64,000 bases of DNA from Microvirga sp052114605. Lineage in GTDB: Bacteria; Pseudomonadota; Alphaproteobacteria; Rhizobiales; Beijerinckiaceae. Below, in pieces: positions 1-8,461 of this stretch (positions are counted from its first letter, which is position 1; each line of letters starts with the position of its first letter). The stretch spans positions 442,536 through 506,535 of the forward strand of contig NZ_JBFRFB010000002.1 in NCBI RefSeq assembly GCF_052114605.1, in the 5' to 3' direction. Both the position numbers and the translations under genes were made by a program. Below the pieces are notes generated by a model. It was not told the DNA's origin. It ran no database searches and worked only from the letters and a program-made list of their open reading frames with translations.

Positions 1-1478
1 AACCGCAGCTCATTGCCGGACCGGCGCAAGCTGGCAGGAATTGCGAGATGGATTGGATCGCCATGGTTGGCTCGCACTAAGCTGACCGCGGGCCCGCTTA
101 GCGCATCGTTGTGCGTCAGCCATCCCAGCAATGCATCACGGTCGAGTTTCAGGTCCACGACGCTGGCTTGAACAGTGATGCGGATTACCGTTGCCATCAG
201 AAATTGCCGCAGCAGATCATCGGTGCCGCGTTCAATCGAGCGAGCTGTCTCTGCCGCTTTCTGGATAAGCTCGCCAGCCTCAGCTGCATCTGGTGCTGCT
301 TCAGCCAGCGCATCCATGATCCGTGTTGGTGAGGCGAGGAAGCTGACGATCTGGTCTTTGATCAGTCCTTCCAGCGCCGGAGCCGGGATGCGCCAACCGG
401 TCTTGGCATTCTTTGACGGTTGCTTCGCATCTCCCAGGCTGCTCGTGGTCAGGGATTGGGAGATGTAGTAGCGATACCGCGTGCCGCGTTTGACCGCATG
501 GCTTGGCGTCAGACGGTTCCCGTCAGCATCGAAGACAAGTCCGGCTAAGAGGCTAGGCGCCTGGGCGCTTGTTCCGCGCTCGCGCCTAACCCGATTGTCA
601 GTGAGGATACTCTGAACCTCATCCCAGAGATCCTGCTCGACAATCGGGGGATGCTCTGCTGGATAAGCATCGCCCTTATGCGTAATCTCACCGCGATAGA
701 TCCGGTTCGCCAGCATGAGATAAAGTGCGCCACGGGCCAGCGGCTTGCCGCCGCGCTCTACTGCGTCATTCGCTGTTGGCCTGATCTTGCTGACGATCCC
801 TTCGGCGGCGAGTTCAAGCTGCAATAGCCGAACGGATTTGAGATCGCGGTAGCAATCGAAGATATGACGAACCGTCTGGGCTTCGGTCTCGTTGACCACC
901 AGCTTACGCTCTTTCACATCGTAGCCGAGCGGCGGCAGGCCGCCCATCCACATGCCCTTCCGTTTTGAAGCAGCGATCTTATCCCGGATGCGTTCTCCCG
1001 TCACTTCGCGCTCGAACTGGGCAAACGACAGCAGGACATTGAGAGTCAGGCGTCCCATGCTGGATGTCGTGTTGAACGCCTGTGTCACCGAGACGAATGA
1101 CACCTGCTTCGCATCGAAGATCTCGACGATCTTGGCGAAGTCGGCCAGCGATCGCGTCAGGCGATCGACTTTATAGACGACAACCACATCGATCTTGCCA
1201 TCCGCGATGTCCGTCAACAGCCGCTGCAATGCCGGCCGTTGCATGGTGGCGCCGGAGATGCCGCCATCGTCATAGAAGGTTGGCAGTACCGTCCAGCCTT
1301 CCTGTCGCTGAGAGACGATATAGGCCTCGCAAGCTTCGCGCTGAGCATTGAGCGAGTTGAACTCTTGCTCCAACCCTTCCTCATGCGATTTGCGGGTATA
1401 GATCGCGCAGCGCAGTTTTGAACGAGGGGGCTTGTTCTGGTCCGGTGAGTTGGCCCTTCGACCAGGAGATGTGCTCAT
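1..1478 (-). CDS. Large serine recombinase, module A (3' end outside window)
   Basis: Site-specific recombinase that would cut and rejoin DNA through a serine-phosphodiester link. The frame is open from the ATG at 1478 to the window edge, giving at least 492 residues. The N-terminus has the resolvase core: AIYTRKS with probable nucleophile Ser31, then VVYKVDRLTRSL and FAQFEREVTGERIRDKI. A recombinase domain and the zinc-ribbon-like stretch ending RYRYYIS follow. It overlaps the upstream DUF2924 gene by 4 bp (ATGA), so the two are translationally coupled. A closely similar but interrupted copy lies at 49273-50940. The family is certain; the att sites are not known. Start chosen because it follows the coupled stop codon. 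Confidence 0.93.
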   Translation of the reverse strand, partial: MSTSPGRRANSPDQNKPPRSKLRCAIYTRKSHEEGLEQEFNSLNAQREACEAYIVSQRQEGWTVLPTFYDDGGISGATMQRPALQRLLTDIADGKIDVVVVYKVDRLTRSLADFAKIVEIFDAKQVSFVSVTQAFNTTSSMGRLTLNVLLSFAQFEREVTGERIRDKIAASKRKGMWMGGLPPLGYDVKERKLVVNETEAQTVRHIFDCYRDLKSVRLLQLELAAEGIVSKIRPTANDAVERGGKPLARGALYLMLANRIYRGEITHKGDAYPAEHPPIVEQDLWDEVQSILTDNRVRRERGTSAQAPSLLAGLVFDADGNRLTPSHAVKRGTRYRYYISQSLTTSSLGDAKQPSKNAKTGWRIPAPALEGLIKDQIVSFLASPTRIMDALAEAAPDAAEAGELIQKAAETARSIERGTDDLLRQFLMATVIRITVQASVVDLKLDRDALLGWLTHNDALSGPAVSLVRANHGDPIHLAIPASLRRSGNELR

Positions 1479-1990
1479 ACCGCCTCTCCGCTTTTCTGCT
1501 TGATCTTCGATGCGCCGACCAAGCCGAAGAAGCGGGGGCCGGACCAGTGTGCACCGGTGATCTGATTGGCGATGCGCGTCAGCGATGCGTAGGCTCGTCC
1601 GTCATAATCAAAGCCTGCCTCAGTGACCGTAACGACATGCGTTCGACCGTGCCATTCTCTGATCAATCGACTGCCTGGTTTGATCCGTGAACCGACTGGA
1701 CCGGCTGGTTCAATACCGCCTTGAGCCTGCTTTTGAAGTGCCTTTATCCGCTTCTGAGCAACTCGCGATGCCCCCGGAGCCTGAAGCTCCTGCATGCGAT
1801 AAGCGAGACCTCGGATGATCAGGTCACGGCTTAGAAGCGGCGGCGATGCTCGAAACAGACGACGCCATTCCGACCGCAATTCGGTGAGATTCAAGCCTTG
1901 CAGATCGGACAAACGATAGACACGACCAACGCCGGATGTGGATTGATCCACGTCCAACGCATCGAAAGACTCTGAATTCTTTGTAAGCAT
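1475..1990 (-). CDS. DUF2924 family protein, module A
   Basis: 171 residues. The C-terminal half carries the DUF2924 signature seen in both copies here: PGSRLIREWHGRTHVV, then an aromatic stretch, a SLTRIANQITG-like motif and a WSGPRFFGL ending. Family members are habitually found directly upstream of large serine recombinases in Hyphomicrobiales; I know of no established biochemical role, though an accessory or directionality role for the recombinase is a reasonable inference. The stop overlaps the recombinase start by 4 bp. A GGGGGTG stretch lies just before the ATG. Its other flank is the edge of the inserted cargo; in module B the gene next to it is DUF3489. Confidence 0.88.
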   Translation of the reverse strand: MLTKNSESFDALDVDQSTSGVGRVYRLSDLQGLNLTELRSEWRRLFRASPPLLSRDLIIRGLAYRMQELQAPGASRVAQKRIKALQKQAQGGIEPAGPVGSRIKPGSRLIREWHGRTHVVTVTEAGFDYDGRAYASLTRIANQITGAHWSGPRFFGLVGASKIKQKSGEAV

Positions 1991-2036
1991 TTCACCCCCG
2001 CGCCAGCGCCCACAATGAAGGCCTGTACTGACGCAA

Positions 2037-2055
2037 GCCCGGAGGAGCTCCGGGC
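2037..2055. repeat. Perfect hairpin at left edge of cargo
   Basis: An 8-bp perfect inverted repeat (GCCCGGAG / CTCCGGGC) with a 3-nt loop. It sits about 45 bp beyond the DUF2924 start, at the left border of the segment absent from module B. No T-run follows, so a terminator is only one possible reading. Confidence 0.5.
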
Positions 2056-2237
2056 GACGGTGAATGGACCGAGAGCATGGCTCCCTATGCGCATGAAGTC
2101 CAGTCAGAAGAGCGAAAAATTACTACTGCCCAAGGTCGATGAAGGGCAGACCGCCGGCGCGTTTGCACCTTCACGCGAACGACATCTAAGGTTCAGAAGC
2201 ATTAAGGGTAGTCAGATCAAGCTCTTGGTGCCTTCTC

Positions 2238-2486
2238 TCACTTTACTCGGATGCTAAGCAGGGGCTGTGGATCTCTGCTCCCCGCCCGAAACTCACGCCA
2301 ACCAATGATGCTGGCTTCGACAGCCTCTCCTGATGTCCCCTTCCGCCACTCCCCGTTGATGCGCTCACAGGGGAATGGAAGGATGTAAGTTCCAACATGA
2401 TCCTCAGCCAGAGCCTGCACCGGCAGCCCAGAGCCTGGATACCCGTCGGTCTTGAAGTCCTTCAAACGGGTAGTTCGTGTCACCAT
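2238..2486 (-). CDS. Small hypothetical protein (82 aa)
   Basis: 82 residues, soluble, with no membrane segment or motif that I can assign. It begins MVTRTTRLKDFKTDGYPG and includes a GTYILPFPCERINGEW stretch. A GGAG lies about 10 nt before the ATG, giving a plausible ribosome binding site. It is isolated between the cargo edge and gajB, with over 300 bp of decayed DNA on the gajB side. It may be a small passenger gene of the island; coding status is likely but not secure. Confidence 0.5.
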   Translation of the reverse strand: MVTRTTRLKDFKTDGYPGSGLPVQALAEDHVGTYILPFPCERINGEWRKGTSGEAVEASIIGWREFRAGSRDPQPLLSIRVK

Positions 2487-2559
2487 GCACCCGCTCCGAC
2501 TTATTCTGATGCGCCGCTAAATCCATGCGGCAGTGTTACCGAACCTGAGGCGAAATGGG

Positions 2560-2709
2560 TCACATCATACTGACCGTTCTCGGCATGATGGCGCAGATGA
2601 AATGACGCTTCATTAAAAAGCGTCACGCGAAGGTATCGAGAAAGCAAAAGCAGAAGGTGCTTATCTTGGCGGTAAGCGTCGTATCAATCCCGAGCGGATT
2701 TTAAATTAA
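2560..2709 (+). pseudogene. Remnant of a small serine resolvase/invertase
   Basis: Read on the plus strand with one frame change, this stretch gives LTVLGMMAQMK, then RFIK, then KAKAEGAYLGGKRRINPERI before a stop. This matches the end of the catalytic domain and helix E of Tn3-family resolvases and DNA invertases. It has an internal stop and a frameshift and lacks the catalytic serine half, so it is a decayed scrap, not a gene. It lies immediately downstream of gajB, which supports arrival of this DNA by transposition or recombination. Confidence 0.6.
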
Positions 2710-2817
2710 AAGCCAAGGGAAGCAGCCCCACGGCTATAGCTAAAACTTTGGGCTGCTTGGGAATGCAGGTTTATAGAATAATACGAAGCCAAAAAATTCT
2801 AGGACTATCGTTTAATC

Positions 2818-4242
2818 TCACCAAGGGGGCGTCAGCACACGGGTTGTAGAACAAACCAGTACATTCTTTGATCCCCTGGTCATTGCTACATAGAGATTTC
2901 TAGCATTAAGTGCATTTGCATTCAGGATCACTGACACTTCTGCCTCCAATCCCTTCAAAAGCAAAGTGCTTCCTACAGCCCTCTTCGGTAGCGGGCGGCC
3001 TTGAACTCGGCTTTGTTCGCGAACTTGGATAGATGCATCACGAAATAACATGGCACTTTGTCCACTACAGAGCTGCAGGGCACGAAGACATGCCCTAAGC
3101 ACGGCAGGGCGATGAGCTCTAACACCAGCTTCCTTATTGATCTCTACAAGCATGTCCGAAATGCTTCTGTAAGTTCGCTCCCTTAGAAATGTAAGTGCTG
3201 CTCTCTCAACCATTGTAGCTTCTTTGCGGGCTGAGCCTTTGCTTAATGCTTCAACTCGACGAACAAGATCACTTGCTCCAACATTTGTCATAACACTTTG
3301 AGCAAAGTTGGCTATCTGTGTAAGCGCACTTTCAGAGTTTGGATCCAAATCGCGGGCGAATGTCACCAGATCGCGTAGATCCACAGCTTCAACAGTGATT
3401 GCTCCTGGCGTTTGCCCAGCAAATTTTTGCTGACTCGCCGGGTTAGTGCTGTCGCCAATGATGAGGACAGAACCAACTCCACCTGGAGGCTCCACTCTTC
3501 CAGCATTCATCCTTTTAGTATGATCTTCTGCTGAACCGTTAAGGGAAACCCAATTTACAGAGGCCGGAGCTGTTTGAAGATCTATGCTTTGGCGGTTCTG
3601 TAATTTGTCGCGCGCAAACAGAAGCCATCGTCCTAGGTCCTCTGCTTCGGCATTGATCCAACGCCACGGCTTCTGTAACTCACCTGCTTTAGGAAAGTGA
3701 CCGCATACATGATCATCCCAGTTAGCAAGTGGATCATCGCCAAAGCCGAAAATTGACTGCATTGGATCTCCCAAAATGCAGGTCGGTAGAAACTTTGAAG
3801 CTTCATACACAATAGCGTGTTGCTGCAAGGAACAGTCCTGATACTCATCAACAATAAGACGGCAATAATTTGCCTCTATTATATCAGAGATATGACCCGC
3901 TTTGAGAAGCCTATAGGCAGCAGTCCTTACACCACGGTAATTTGGTTTATCATCTAATATTATCGCGGGGTCATGCCCTGATCTTTCAGGGAACGCAGAG
4001 ATCAGTCTGACGGCCCAACCATCGATTGTACTAATTCGATATCCCGTGGGCCTAATTCCTGCTCTATCGAGTCGGATCCTCAACGCAGCGACGCCAGCAT
4101 TCGTATGAGTAAGCACAAGAATGGGTTTGCGCATATCATGCTTTTGAAGAGCATCAGCAATAAGTTGTGTCTTGCCGCAACCAGCTGGAGCTACAATAAG
4201 GCCCTTACTGATACTCAATAGATCAATATCATTCTTAGACAT
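2818..4242 (-). CDS. gajB: UvrD/PcrA-like helicase, Gabija GajB-type
   Basis: 474-residue superfamily 1 helicase-like protein. Visible motifs: Walker A APAGCGKT (residues 18-25), motif Ia VLTHTNAG (43-50), Walker B LIVDEYQDCS (129-138), motif III ILGDPMQSIFGF (about 156-167), and near the C-terminus VAMTRGSK, the usual motif VI. Its length matches GajB (about 490 residues), which partners the GajA nuclease in the Gabija anti-phage system. I take the ATG at 4242, not the upstream one at 4299, because it overlaps the gajA stop by 8 nt (ATGTCTAA), typical of coupled genes. Identification rests on family and pairing; anti-phage activity is inferred. Confidence 0.87.
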   Translation of the reverse strand: MSKNDIDLLSISKGLIVAPAGCGKTQLIADALQKHDMRKPILVLTHTNAGVAALRIRLDRAGIRPTGYRISTIDGWAVRLISAFPERSGHDPAIILDDKPNYRGVRTAAYRLLKAGHISDIIEANYCRLIVDEYQDCSLQQHAIVYEASKFLPTCILGDPMQSIFGFGDDPLANWDDHVCGHFPKAGELQKPWRWINAEAEDLGRWLLFARDKLQNRQSIDLQTAPASVNWVSLNGSAEDHTKRMNAGRVEPPGGVGSVLIIGDSTNPASQQKFAGQTPGAITVEAVDLRDLVTFARDLDPNSESALTQIANFAQSVMTNVGASDLVRRVEALSKGSARKEATMVERAALTFLRERTYRSISDMLVEINKEAGVRAHRPAVLRACLRALQLCSGQSAMLFRDASIQVREQSRVQGRPLPKRAVGSTLLLKGLEAEVSVILNANALNARNLYVAMTRGSKNVLVCSTTRVLTPPW

Positions 4243-5953
4243 TGGCTGCCCACATAAACACAAGGTCAATCTTAGTCTGGAAGCCCTCATCCGCTTCATC
4301 GAGATCAGGTCCTACAATCTCGCAGCCAATTTCCTCCATGGCACTCACAGACTTGAACCAGCTCTTATTTTTTCGCCCCGCAGCCTTTCCGAGGATTAAT
4401 CTAATTTGATCTGAAACACCTTCGATTAAAATCATTTCCTCAATAGCCTCAAGGTTCATAGTTCCGTTGGAGGCAGACTTGATGTTCTCATCAACGGGTC
4501 CACGCTCCTTGAGTTTGATGGCCTCCGATAGCAGCTTCTGGACGCCATCCTCACTGAGACTCGCGAACAGTTCCATTTCCAGAGAACGGCCCTCCTCCCA
4601 TGAAATTATGGTTCCCCCTGTTGCAATAAATCTAGCCTCGCCGACAACATCGGCCAGAACATCACTATCTCGCAGGATTGCGACGCGATAACCTAGAGAC
4701 TGAAATGCAAGCGCCCTTTGTAGAAATCCGGTTCCACCTCCATCCACCAGCGCGACACCACAAGCTCCGATAGGAGGATGACCTAGTTTTAGGCGGTAGT
4801 AATCGATGCCGCGCAGTAGGCCGACCTCGCTCGCCCCTTCGCATACTACGACAGATGGCGCTAGCAACGCCTCGGGATATCGACGGGTCGTACCTTGTAC
4901 ATCGTCTCCGGTTCCCACGGGCAGCGCGCAGTGATTATCGCCATCGCTTCTGACAACATACAGTTGATTACCCGACAATTCTCGAACAGCGATAGGTGAG
5001 TGAGTGGTCATGAAAACCTGAAGAGGTGGTTGCTTTTCCCTAGCACCAAGGGCATCGAGAAGGCGCATAATTCTGTGCGGCTCAAGCCCATGCTCAAGTT
5101 CATCGATCAATACTATGGGAGCTTGGCTTGCGGCCTGCCTTTGCAGTCCAGCAATTAAAAGCCTTGTAGACCCCAGACCTAAACCTCCAAGAGGGATGCC
5201 CTCGCTATTATGGAGAGAAATAGTACCGCCGGTGAAAGAAACTGGGTTAGCATCGAGCATTGCTCTTGCCTCAGTTCCTATAGGAACACCCAAATTCTTA
5301 GCTAGCTCAGTGACAATTTTGAGAGATTCTTCTAGTTGCTCTTTGCCCAGATCTGCAAATGTAGCTCGCGCATCGCGAGCGGCTTTCACAAGTGCAATGG
5401 TTGCATCCATACGTTCCTCAGACATCTTGTTGAGGATTGAGCCACGGCGCCAACTCAAGTGATGTTGTGAAGAAGCACCTAACCGAGTCGGGGCGAGACG
5501 TAATCTGTCAGCCCAGTTCAGGTTTCGGCTAAGATGTTGCTCAACTGCACGCTCTGAGACGAGCTGCCATTGGGGTTCTAGGTCGCCGTCGATGCGTAGC
5601 TCAATAGTGATGACTGTTTCAGCTGCTGCTTCTGGTTCGCTCAGGACTTCGCCGGTCTCTGCTTTAAAGCCTCTTAGGTACAAACCATAGCTATCAATAG
5701 CCTTGAGGGCATCATCAAGCTCTCCAAGCGTAATACTTATGACGATCGGATTATCTATATCCAAGCAGTTGAAATCCGCATCGGAAATTTGGAGATTGCG
5801 GCGTGCGCCTAAGCATAAATCTATTGCATCCAAGATACTCGACTTGCCGCTATCACCTGGTCCAATGAAGCTATTGACTCCGGGATTTGGATGGAATGTG
5901 AAGCTCTTGATGCTCCTAAAATTTTCAATCTCAATTTTTCTGATTACTGACAT
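4235..5953 (-). CDS. gajA: OLD-family ATPase/TOPRIM nuclease, Gabija GajA-type
   Basis: 572 residues, close to the GajA length. The N-terminal ABC-type ATPase has IENFRSIKSF, Walker A GPGDSGKSS (31-39), Walker B IVLIDELEHGLEP (280-292) and the His switch TTHSP (316-320). The C-terminal TOPRIM nuclease shows VVVCEGASE (Glu372), LVDGGG (Asp404) and LRDSD (Asp429, Asp431), the metal-binding acidic set. With the coupled helicase gene this fits a two-gene Gabija system, in which GajA nicks DNA when nucleotide pools fall (family knowledge). A stand-alone class 2 OLD nuclease is the alternative. An ATTATA at 5982-5987 (TATAAT on the coding strand) may be the -10 box. Confidence 0.87.
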   Translation of the reverse strand: MSVIRKIEIENFRSIKSFTFHPNPGVNSFIGPGDSGKSSILDAIDLCLGARRNLQISDADFNCLDIDNPIVISITLGELDDALKAIDSYGLYLRGFKAETGEVLSEPEAAAETVITIELRIDGDLEPQWQLVSERAVEQHLSRNLNWADRLRLAPTRLGASSQHHLSWRRGSILNKMSEERMDATIALVKAARDARATFADLGKEQLEESLKIVTELAKNLGVPIGTEARAMLDANPVSFTGGTISLHNSEGIPLGGLGLGSTRLLIAGLQRQAASQAPIVLIDELEHGLEPHRIMRLLDALGAREKQPPLQVFMTTHSPIAVRELSGNQLYVVRSDGDNHCALPVGTGDDVQGTTRRYPEALLAPSVVVCEGASEVGLLRGIDYYRLKLGHPPIGACGVALVDGGGTGFLQRALAFQSLGYRVAILRDSDVLADVVGEARFIATGGTIISWEEGRSLEMELFASLSEDGVQKLLSEAIKLKERGPVDENIKSASNGTMNLEAIEEMILIEGVSDQIRLILGKAAGRKNKSWFKSVSAMEEIGCEIVGPDLDEADEGFQTKIDLVFMWAANV

Positions 5954-6503
5954 TTTGTAGGCAGCCCCCCTGAGTCTCCTTATTATAGAGGCTGAGCAGC
6001 ATCAGAAGTGCTTGGCCGGAAGGTTGTCCACTCAATTAACAGTTGTTTTTGATCGGAGGACGATGTCATAAATATCGACATAAGCTGGAGTACCAATAAA
6101 GCTGCTTGTCCCTGTGCCCTATATACGGTGGCATGCGCGAAGAAGTGGTCGAGGGCCTAATACTCCTCAGCCAGCATCAAAATCATGCCGCTGCGCGTAA
6201 CGCTTGGGTCTGTCGAATCGGGCGAGAGTCGATCTTGAACATGACCAGGTACCCTTACAACCTGCACCGGCCGAAATCATACTCGCCATAAGCATCGTTG
6301 TCTCGCGTAAGAGAATTGAAGACCTACCCGGCTTTGGTGGTCTATCCGAAGCGCTATATCACTGCGTTACTCGCGACCAATGCCATCGTAGAACCGAGAT
6401 GTGGTCTGCGAGATATCGTTCCGCGCCCCTAAGGTCAGAATTAATCCAAAAAATATTGACTTTGTCAGATTTCGCACCCATATTGCCGACATGGGAGGCG
6501 ATC
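5954..6503. other. Divergent intergenic region between gajA and QueC operon
   Basis: 550 bp with no convincing gene. It should hold the promoters of both divergent operons. On the minus side a TATAAT-like box lies at 5982-5987, without a good -35. On the plus side see the promoter at 6456-6484. Short open frames around 6106-6400 have no ribosome binding site or recognisable motif. Confidence 0.5.
6456..6484 (+). promoter_or_regulatory. Putative sigma-70 promoter of the QueC operon
   Basis: TTGACT (6456-6461) and CATATT (6479-6484) are separated by exactly 17 bp, 20 bp before the first gene of the operon, whose ATG at 6504 has GGGAGG in front of it. Inferred from consensus only. Confidence 0.45.
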
Positions 6504-7079
6504 ATGACTGATGGACCGTTCAGAAATGCGGCACTGCCAAGCCGCTGGAAGCGCTACGGTCAGGAACTGGTCAGTGATGCCGCGAGTCCAGAAGAGCGCA
6601 CGATGCATGCGTGCCACAGCATGATTGGTAGCGTGGACATGAAGGCATTCAATCCTCTTTTCGATGAACTCAAAGCTCACGCCGGGCGTGCCCAAATGGA
6701 CCTGGACCCTGGCACGATGGTCGAAACGATTTTCGACAATCATGCGCCGTCGCCTTTGGCGGACGCCCTACAACGGCATTTGATCGCCAACCTCCGGGAT
6801 CAAATGTCTCCCGACAAGGCCCTCGGTGAGGCACTCGAACGCACGGCAAAAGAGTGGATCGGCATCACCAAGAACCGCCTCGACGAAGAATGCATTCGTG
6901 CCCGCGAACTCGGCGACATGAGCCGAGAAGAGTACCGAAAGGGAATAGAGCGGAACCGCGAAACGTTTGCTGCCATCAAGCCCAACGAGCTCTGCAATGC
7001 CTTAGCCACTGGCAACAAGCGCGCTTTCAAACAGGCAGTTCAGAAGAAAGGCGGCGTAGATGAGGGGCCCGAAGAATGA
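6504..7079 (+). CDS. Unknown protein, first gene of the QueC/ImmA/PIN operon
   Basis: 191-residue soluble, mostly helical protein that I do not recognise. It is acidic and basic in alternation, with an EYRKGIERNRETFAAIKP helix near the end and no membrane segment or metal motif. The frame is open upstream to 6204, but the ATG at 6504 is preferred because GGGAGG precedes it by 5 nt and a promoter-like element precedes that. The stop overlaps the start of the QueC-like gene (ATGA), so it is probably a dedicated partner. In QatABCD defence loci an unknown QatB likewise precedes QatC, but I cannot show homology to QatB. Confidence 0.75.
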   Translation: MTDGPFRNAALPSRWKRYGQELVSDAASPEERTMHACHSMIGSVDMKAFNPLFDELKAHAGRAQMDLDPGTMVETIFDNHAPSPLADALQRHLIANLRDQMSPDKALGEALERTAKEWIGITKNRLDEECIRARELGDMSREEYRKGIERNRETFAAIKPNELCNALATGNKRAFKQAVQKKGGVDEGPEE

Positions 7080-8461
7080 GCGGCCGTCTGAACAACTCAG
7101 CGATACCAGACAAGCGCCTGTTCGTTATCGAGAAGGGACAGAAGCCGGGCCGCACCGTGCCGAAGGACGCGGCGACAGCAGAAGTCGGCCAGCACATTCG
7201 CTTCGACGCTGCGGTTCTGGATACTTTCGACGTGAAGGGATGCGAACCGCTGCACTACGATTTACTGGTCCTGTGTGCCGCGGTTGAGTTTGCTGATCGT
7301 CGTTGGAAGCGTCCACTGGGCTGGCGCCGAACCCTGGCTGTCACCCTTCCAGTCATTGACCTCAAAAGTTGGCAGAAGCCGGATGTTCTGAAGAGCCTTC
7401 ATGGCGTCTTGAATCATCTGACCGGCGACTCGTGGCAATTTACCTTCGTTCAAGCGAAAAACCTGTCGCCTATCGGCTCGCGGCAGATGCCGCTGGACTT
7501 TGGCAAGACCAAAACCTTCGCCGTCGCCTATAGCGATGGTTTGGATTCCCGTGCCGTCTCGGCTCTCAGCGGGAACAAGGAACAGGCGCTTTGTATTCGC
7601 GTCGCCAGCAATCGCCAGCGCCGGAAAAATGGTGACAGCTATTTCACGCGAATTCCGTTCAAGGTTAAGGGGTACCGCGGCAACGAAAGCAGCTTCCGCT
7701 CGCGCGGATTCCAGTTTGCGGCGGTGACGGCGATTGCCGCGCAGCTCTCAAGCGTGCCGCGTATCGTAGTTCCGGAGAGCGGCCAGGGTGCACTTGGCCC
7801 CGTGCTGCTTCCACTGCACAACATCTATGCCGACTATCGTAACCATCCGACGTTCTTCCGGAAGATGGAGCGGTTCATCAAGGCATTACAGGGCTACCAG
7901 GTCCAGTTTGAGCAGCCGCGTCTGTGGTCTACGAAAGGCCAGACGCTATGCGCATTTTTGAGCATAGCCGGAAAGTCCGAAGGGCACCTGACGAGTACCC
8001 ATTCCTGTTGGCAGACCCGCCGGGTCGTCAATGTAGGTGGCAGGAAGCAGTGTGGCCTGTGCGCTGCCTGCTTGCTGAGACGCCTCAGCATGCGCGCCGC
8101 TGGCGTCAACGAGGAACCTCGAACATATGTCGTGTCCGACCTTGCCGCGTCTGACGCTGGCGATGCTCTGTCGATCATACCCCAGAAGGCTGATCGGGAC
8201 ATCATGGTTGAGTACGGAAGCGTCGGTGTGCGCCACCTGCAGCATCTCGCTGACATGAGCGGCTTGCCTGACGACGACCTTCGCGTTCACGCCTGGCAAA
8301 TCGCGGCTGCACTAGGGGAAAGCTACGAGGAAACTCTGAAGAAACTGAGGACGATGTTGGTAACACATGCCGAGGAATGGCGGGCATTTCTATCCGCACA
8401 AGGAGAACAAAGCTTCTTAAAGAGCTGGATGGATGGAGGGCGCTATGGCCGATCTGAATGA
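7076..8461 (+). CDS. QueC-like 7-cyano-7-deazaguanine synthase-family protein
   Basis: 461 residues, about twice the length of housekeeping QueC (about 230). The second half has the PP-loop ATP pyrophosphatase motif SDGLDSRA (153-160; canonical SGGxDS) and a four-cysteine zinc site (Cys311, then CGLCAAC at 326-332), both QueC hallmarks. The first 140 residues are an extension of unknown fold. QueC normally makes preQ0 for queuosine. Here there are no queD, queE or folE neighbours, and the gene sits in a coupled operon with a metallopeptidase and a PIN ribonuclease inside a defence island. It resembles QatC and type IV CBASS QueC-like proteins in concept. Likely role: nucleotide or protein modification in defence (inference). 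Confidence 0.85.
   Translation: MSGRLNNSAIPDKRLFVIEKGQKPGRTVPKDAATAEVGQHIRFDAAVLDTFDVKGCEPLHYDLLVLCAAVEFADRRWKRPLGWRRTLAVTLPVIDLKSWQKPDVLKSLHGVLNHLTGDSWQFTFVQAKNLSPIGSRQMPLDFGKTKTFAVAYSDGLDSRAVSALSGNKEQALCIRVASNRQRRKNGDSYFTRIPFKVKGYRGNESSFRSRGFQFAAVTAIAAQLSSVPRIVVPESGQGALGPVLLPLHNIYADYRNHPTFFRKMERFIKALQGYQVQFEQPRLWSTKGQTLCAFLSIAGKSEGHLTSTHSCWQTRRVVNVGGRKQCGLCAACLLRRLSMRAAGVNEEPRTYVVSDLAASDAGDALSIIPQKADRDIMVEYGSVGVRHLQHLADMSGLPDDDLRVHAWQIAAALGESYEETLKKLRTMLVTHAEEWRAFLSAQGEQSFLKSWMDGGRYGRSE

Noticed and set aside
6204..6503. N-terminal extension of the first QueC-operon gene
   Set aside because: The ATG at 6504 has a strong ribosome binding site and a promoter-like element overlaps the supposed extension.
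7076..8461. Housekeeping queuosine biosynthesis gene queC
   Set aside because: Twice the normal length, no queD/queE/folE neighbours, and coupled to a peptidase and a PIN ribonuclease.
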